Under the pieces are notes generated by a model. That model was given only the letters and a program-made list of their open reading frames with translations. It was not told where the DNA came from and made no database searches. From Phragmites australis (lineage: Eukaryota > Streptophyta > Magnoliopsida > Poales > Poaceae): a stretch of DNA of 64,000 nt. Position numbers and translations under genes: made by a program. Position 1 is the first letter of the stretch. The number at the start of each line of letters is the position of its first letter. Location: contig NC_084937.1 of the NCBI RefSeq assembly GCF_958298935.1, forward strand, positions 27,971,568 through 28,035,567. The letters run 5' to 3'. Shown piece after piece: positions 60,990 to 64,000 of the stretch.

Positions 60990-62777
60990 ATGGATGCCGG
61001 TGATCATGATACATCCATAGATCATGATTTTTTTTCTCAAGGACTCACAGGGGACTACGGCCCCTTTGATACCAGTGCTGCAGGTGATGATGGACCCGAC
61101 GGTGAACCTCCGGTTGGTTCACATGCAAGTGATGTAGCAGCAGTTTCATCGTCAGGCTCTACAAGTGCGCACACATTAGCAAGCACCGGGTCTAAAAGAT
61201 CAAGAGCCGGTACTTCCGAAGTTTGGCAAGACATTGAAAGGTTCTACAAAGAGGAAGATGGGGTAAGTGTCAGGTATGCTAGGTGTTATATTTGTAAACA
61301 TGAATTATCTGCAAAGCCCTCGGGTGGAACGGGGCACTTTAAGAGGCACGCCACAAGTTGCAAGCGAAAGAGTGGAGCAGGCATGAAGCAGACGGTGTTG
61401 CAGTACAACCCCGATGGCTCTATTCGTCATTGGGAGTACGACTCTGCCAATGCTCGAAAAGAGCTATGTCGCTTCATTGCAAGAGCGGATCTACCACTCA
61501 ATATCGGTGAGTCTGCTGCATTTAAAGATTACATTAAGCAAGCTCATAATCCTAGGTTCACGCATGTTTCTAGACAGACAACTAGTAGGGATATGGTAAA
61601 ATAGTACAATACGTGTCGTAACAAGCTTAAAGAAATGTTGCAAACATGTACATTTTCAGTTGCTTTGACATCGGACATATGGGCAGGTAGGGCTAGAGAG
61701 GATTATCTTAGTGTGGTTGCTCATTTTGTTAATAATGATTGGGAATTAGAAAAGAGAATAATAGGTTTTCGTTTGATTGACAACGCGCATACCGGTGAAA
61801 ATATTGCTGAAAAAATATCTCAAGTAGTTGCAGACTTTGGTCTCACGAATAAAATATTTTCTATCACTTTAGATAATGCCGGTGCAAATTCTAGAGTAAT
61901 AGATATTCTTAGTCCGTTGTTTAGTACCTATGCTGAATCTTTCTTGTTACATCAATGTTGTGCTTGTCATATTATCAATCTTATAGTAAAATCCGGTTTG
62001 AAGAGGTTGTCGCGATACTTAGACGATTTTCGTACTGTAATATCTTTTGTAAACTCCTCTAACCAACGAATTGCAGCATATAAACAATATTGTGTTGCAA
62101 TGGGTGTGCGTCCACGTAAGTTTGCTCTGGGTATACCGGTGAGATGGAACTCTACTTTCTTGATGATTTCTGTAGAGTTCTCGCAATTCTAGGTGATGCT
62201 CTTGGCCACGATTATTCTAATTATTATACTAATGTTCGTTCTAAGTTATTCGAAATTTATAATAAATATGAAACAAAGTATGGCGGAGTTCGCCTGCAAC
62301 GACCTCCACTAGCACCCACAACACGTAAGAAGACGACAACGTGGGGAAAATATTTGGTGCAGGTTCTTCATCAAGAAGTTCAGACTCTTCATCACGATCG
62401 TCTACGGGCACCGGAATCCAACATCCGAAGGGGAGCTAACTACCTTCATCGACAGTGACGTTATCAGCCACGAACAAGAAAACTTCAACATATTGCAATG
62501 GTGGCATGAGCACAAGACGAATTATCCAGTGCTTTCACTGTTAGCGCGAGATTTGTTAACGGTTCCTGTAGCTACAGTTTCTTCTGAGGCTGCCTTCAAT
62601 CTTACAGGAAGGATAATCGAATAGAGAAGAACAAATCTGTCAAGTGAGATGGTTGAAATACTCACCATAGTAAAGGATTGGGAACAAGCTGAAGCACGAA
62701 TGCAACACACTGCAGAAAATACTGAGCTTGAAGAATCATTCCAAAATTTGTATCTAGATGCTGATGAGAACGGGTAA
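60990..62777 (+). pseudogene. hAT transposase relic (BED finger, hATC domain)
   Basis: Start ATG at 60990 (MDAGDHDTSIDHDFFS). A BED zinc finger lies at about 61217-61370 (CYICKHELSAKPSGGTGHFKRH). The catalytic-core start follows (SVALTSDIWAGRAREDYLSV, TLDNAGANSRVIDILS, HQCCACHIINLIVKSG, PVRWNSTFLM). The C-terminal hATC dimerisation domain is at about 62485-62700 (WWHEHKTNYPVLSLLARDLL, TVPVATVSSEAAFNLTGRII). Breaks: TAG at 61602 and 61622-equivalent loss of frame nowhere else before 62150, frame changes near 62185, 62345 and 62432, TAG at 62622, and a large in-gene deletion after RWNSTFLM. Family proteins usually run 600-700 residues; this one would be under 600 even if readable. It ends at TAA 62775. 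Confidence 0.88.
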
Positions 62778-62795
62778 TTTCAAATTTTTTGAGCT

Positions 62796-62856
62796 AGGTT
62801 GTACTCTTTTTTCCTTTGCTAGAAAGGTTTTTAATTAGGCAACCTATCAATAAAGC
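62796..62856 (+). repeat. 3' end copy 1 of hAT gene
   Basis: AGGTTGTACTCTTTTTTCC...CAATAAAG, including a polyadenylation-like AATAAA. It recurs at 63350-63410 with a few changes. Confidence 0.8.
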
Positions 62857-62987
62857 TCATTTTTAGAATTAATCATGTGCCCCTATTATTTTTAAGTTTT
62901 TTTATTTTATTCATGTTTTTTTGTTTATTTTTTAAAAAAATAACCCCCACGGCCCCACTCCCACCCACCTCTTCTCTCATCGTGGCC

Positions 62988-62995
62988 TATAAATA
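62988..62995 (+). promoter_or_regulatory. TATA box of second hAT cassette
   Basis: TATAAATA 128 bp before the second start codon at 63116, in a C-rich leader comparable with the first promoter. Confidence 0.55.
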
Positions 62996-63115
62996 CCATC
63001 TACTCCATCTCAAACTCCATGTGATCTCATCGGCCATCCATCTCTTTTTTCCTAGTTGCTAGCCAAGTAGCCAGTAGCCACTTCACATCAAGAAACAAAT
63101 TTCATATTTCAATTC

Positions 63116-63331
63116 ATGGATCAAGACGTCGAGAACTCGCGTGCATGGTCATGGGTGTGGTAACATTTTGAAAAGGTCTTCAGAGAAATTAACGGGGAAC
63201 AGGTAAGATTTGCTAAGTGTAATATATGCAGCAAAGAAATAGGTGCCAGATCTCCAAATGGAACGGGACACTTGAGGAAGCATATTAAATATTGCAAGCA
63301 AAATTCTAGGGTTTCTAATGAAATCATGTAA
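63116..63331 (+). pseudogene. Second BED-finger cassette in hAT
   Basis: ATG at 63116, a stop (TAA) at codon 16 (63161-63163), then an in-frame BED finger: HFEKVFREINGEQVRFAKC, NICSKEIGARSPNGTGHLRK, HIKYCKQ, ending at TAA 63329-63331. The C-x2-C and H-x3-H metal ligands are intact. The catalytic core and hATC domain are absent, and the cassette passes directly to a copy of the gene's 3' end. It is diverged from the first BED finger, so it derives from a related element, not from a fresh duplication. If the early stop were bypassed, it would give a short DNA-binding-only protein. Confidence 0.8.
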
Positions 63332-63349
63332 TTTTCGAAGCATAATCAT

Positions 63350-63410
63350 AGGTTGTACTCTTTTTTCCTTCTAGTAGAAATATTTTTAACGAGGCAACCG
63401 ATCAATAAAG
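63350..63410 (+). repeat. 3' end copy 2 of hAT gene
   Basis: Diverged repeat of 62796-62856, ending ATCAATAAAG. Confidence 0.8.
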
Positions 63411-63792
63411 ATCTTATGTATTTATTTTCTATATTTTTATTGTTTTTTTGGATTTTTTATCTTTTATTTTTTATTTTTTCCCATTTTTCGGAGTGCTGAC
63501 GGGCCGAACGTGCCTCCACCGTGCCAGCCGGGCCCGTCGTGCCTTCCCGTGCCGACCTGACCCGTCGTGCCTCCACCGTGCCGACTGGGCCCATCGTGCC
63601 GAACGGGCCCATCATGCCGACCGTGCCATGGGCCGGCCCGGCACGGCACGGTGACAGTTGGGCCGTGCCGTGAGCCGACGACTCGGCACGCAGGCCGGCA
63701 CGACACGGCCTGTAACAGTAAATGGGCCAATCGGTTCGTGCCGAGTTAGGCCCGTGACGGGCCGACCCGATTGGCCTATTTGGTCATCTTTA

Positions 63793-63800
63793 GGAATGAC
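63793..63800 (+). repeat. Right 8-bp target-site duplication of hAT
   Basis: GGAATGAC, exact copy of 60166-60173. Confidence 0.95.
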
Positions 63801-64000
63801 CCTGGGAATCCCGTCGTGAAGGGAACCGTGAAGGGAAACCGTTGAAGTGCTGAAGAGAACGAAAATTCCTTTACGACAAGATTTTAGTCCACGAAGGGAA
63901 TTCGTTGGGGCTAGCCTGACTCAATAAGACCATTACAAATGAGTTCCTTCGCAGATAACAATCTTTTTTGCGTAGAGATTTTTATTTCTTTTTAGCGTTC

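Larger units (their letters stand above)
60174..63792 (+). mobile_element. hAT transposon (3,619 bp)
   Basis: Ends are TAAAGATGTCCATATAG and the reverse complement of TAAAGATGACCAAATAG, flanked by the 8-bp duplication GGAATGAC. Subterminal regions (60200-60590 and 63490-63780) are packed with GGCACGG and CGGGCC motifs on both strands. Inside are a decayed BED/hATC transposase (60990-62777) and a second short BED cassette (63116-63331), each preceded by TATAAATA and followed by a related 3' end. It cannot encode its own transposase. Confidence 0.93.

Noticed and set aside
1..64000. CRISPR arrays, bacterial operons, phage or defence systems
   Set aside because: No array of identical repeats with unique spacers and no prokaryotic gene organisation; all evidence is plant nuclear.

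Overview
This is a plant nuclear window, almost certainly from a grass (Poaceae, probably panicoid). It holds one intact, GC-rich, two-exon gene with the SHI/STY/SRS zinc finger. Nearly everything else is transposon debris: an L1-type LINE, Ty3/gypsy and Ty1/copia elements, CACTA, hAT and several foldback MITEs. There is no bacterial-style operon, no CRISPR array, and no rRNA or tRNA gene that I could recognise.

Layout. 1-6059: intergenic, with a 60-bp tandem duplication (775-894), a possible decayed retroposon (2134-3170) and a CpG-rich island (3571-4500). 6060-28287: one decayed L1 retrotransposon bracketed by a perfect 16-bp target-site duplication and swollen to 22 kb by later insertions. 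These are a CACTA-type MITE (7752-8522, TSD TGC), a 15-kb block of two diverged gypsy copies in inverted orientation (8653-23630), and a gypsy solo LTR (26941-27657, TSD AGACT). The gypsy block itself carries a 6.3-kb DNA-transposon-like insert (about 9554-15833), inside which sits another solo LTR (12678-14310, TSD GATAC) with a 73-bp minisatellite. It also carries a truncated copia LTR (21589-23165). 28288-33382: the gene island, with the SRS gene at 29850-30912 (+). 33383-33552: foldback MITE. About 34148-39491: decayed CACTA element with a minus-strand TNP2 pseudogene and its own nested MITE. 41650-47649: a 6,000-bp gag-only copia element on the minus strand with LTRs, primer binding site, polypurine tract and TSD GCGGG. 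49279-50381: scraps of gypsy RNase H and a copia-type LTR end. 51674-57057: a candidate large element with short inverted termini. 58860-59146: MITE. 60174-63792: a hAT element with an 8-bp TSD, a decayed BED-finger/hATC transposase and a second, internally deleted BED cassette with duplicated 3' end.

Working parts. Only the SRS gene looks functional; it should encode a nuclear, DNA-binding regulator. A short upstream reading frame overlaps its start codon. None of the transposon genes can be translated without crossing stops or frameshifts, so any activity would need proteins supplied from elsewhere. The most unusual structures are the inverted gypsy pair (potential long hairpin RNA), the three-unit higher-order minisatellite whose units fold around a G-box, and the two-cassette hAT element.

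Limits: identities come from reading protein motifs and repeat ends by eye. No database search was run, and exact ends of the decayed elements are approximate unless a target-site duplication is given.
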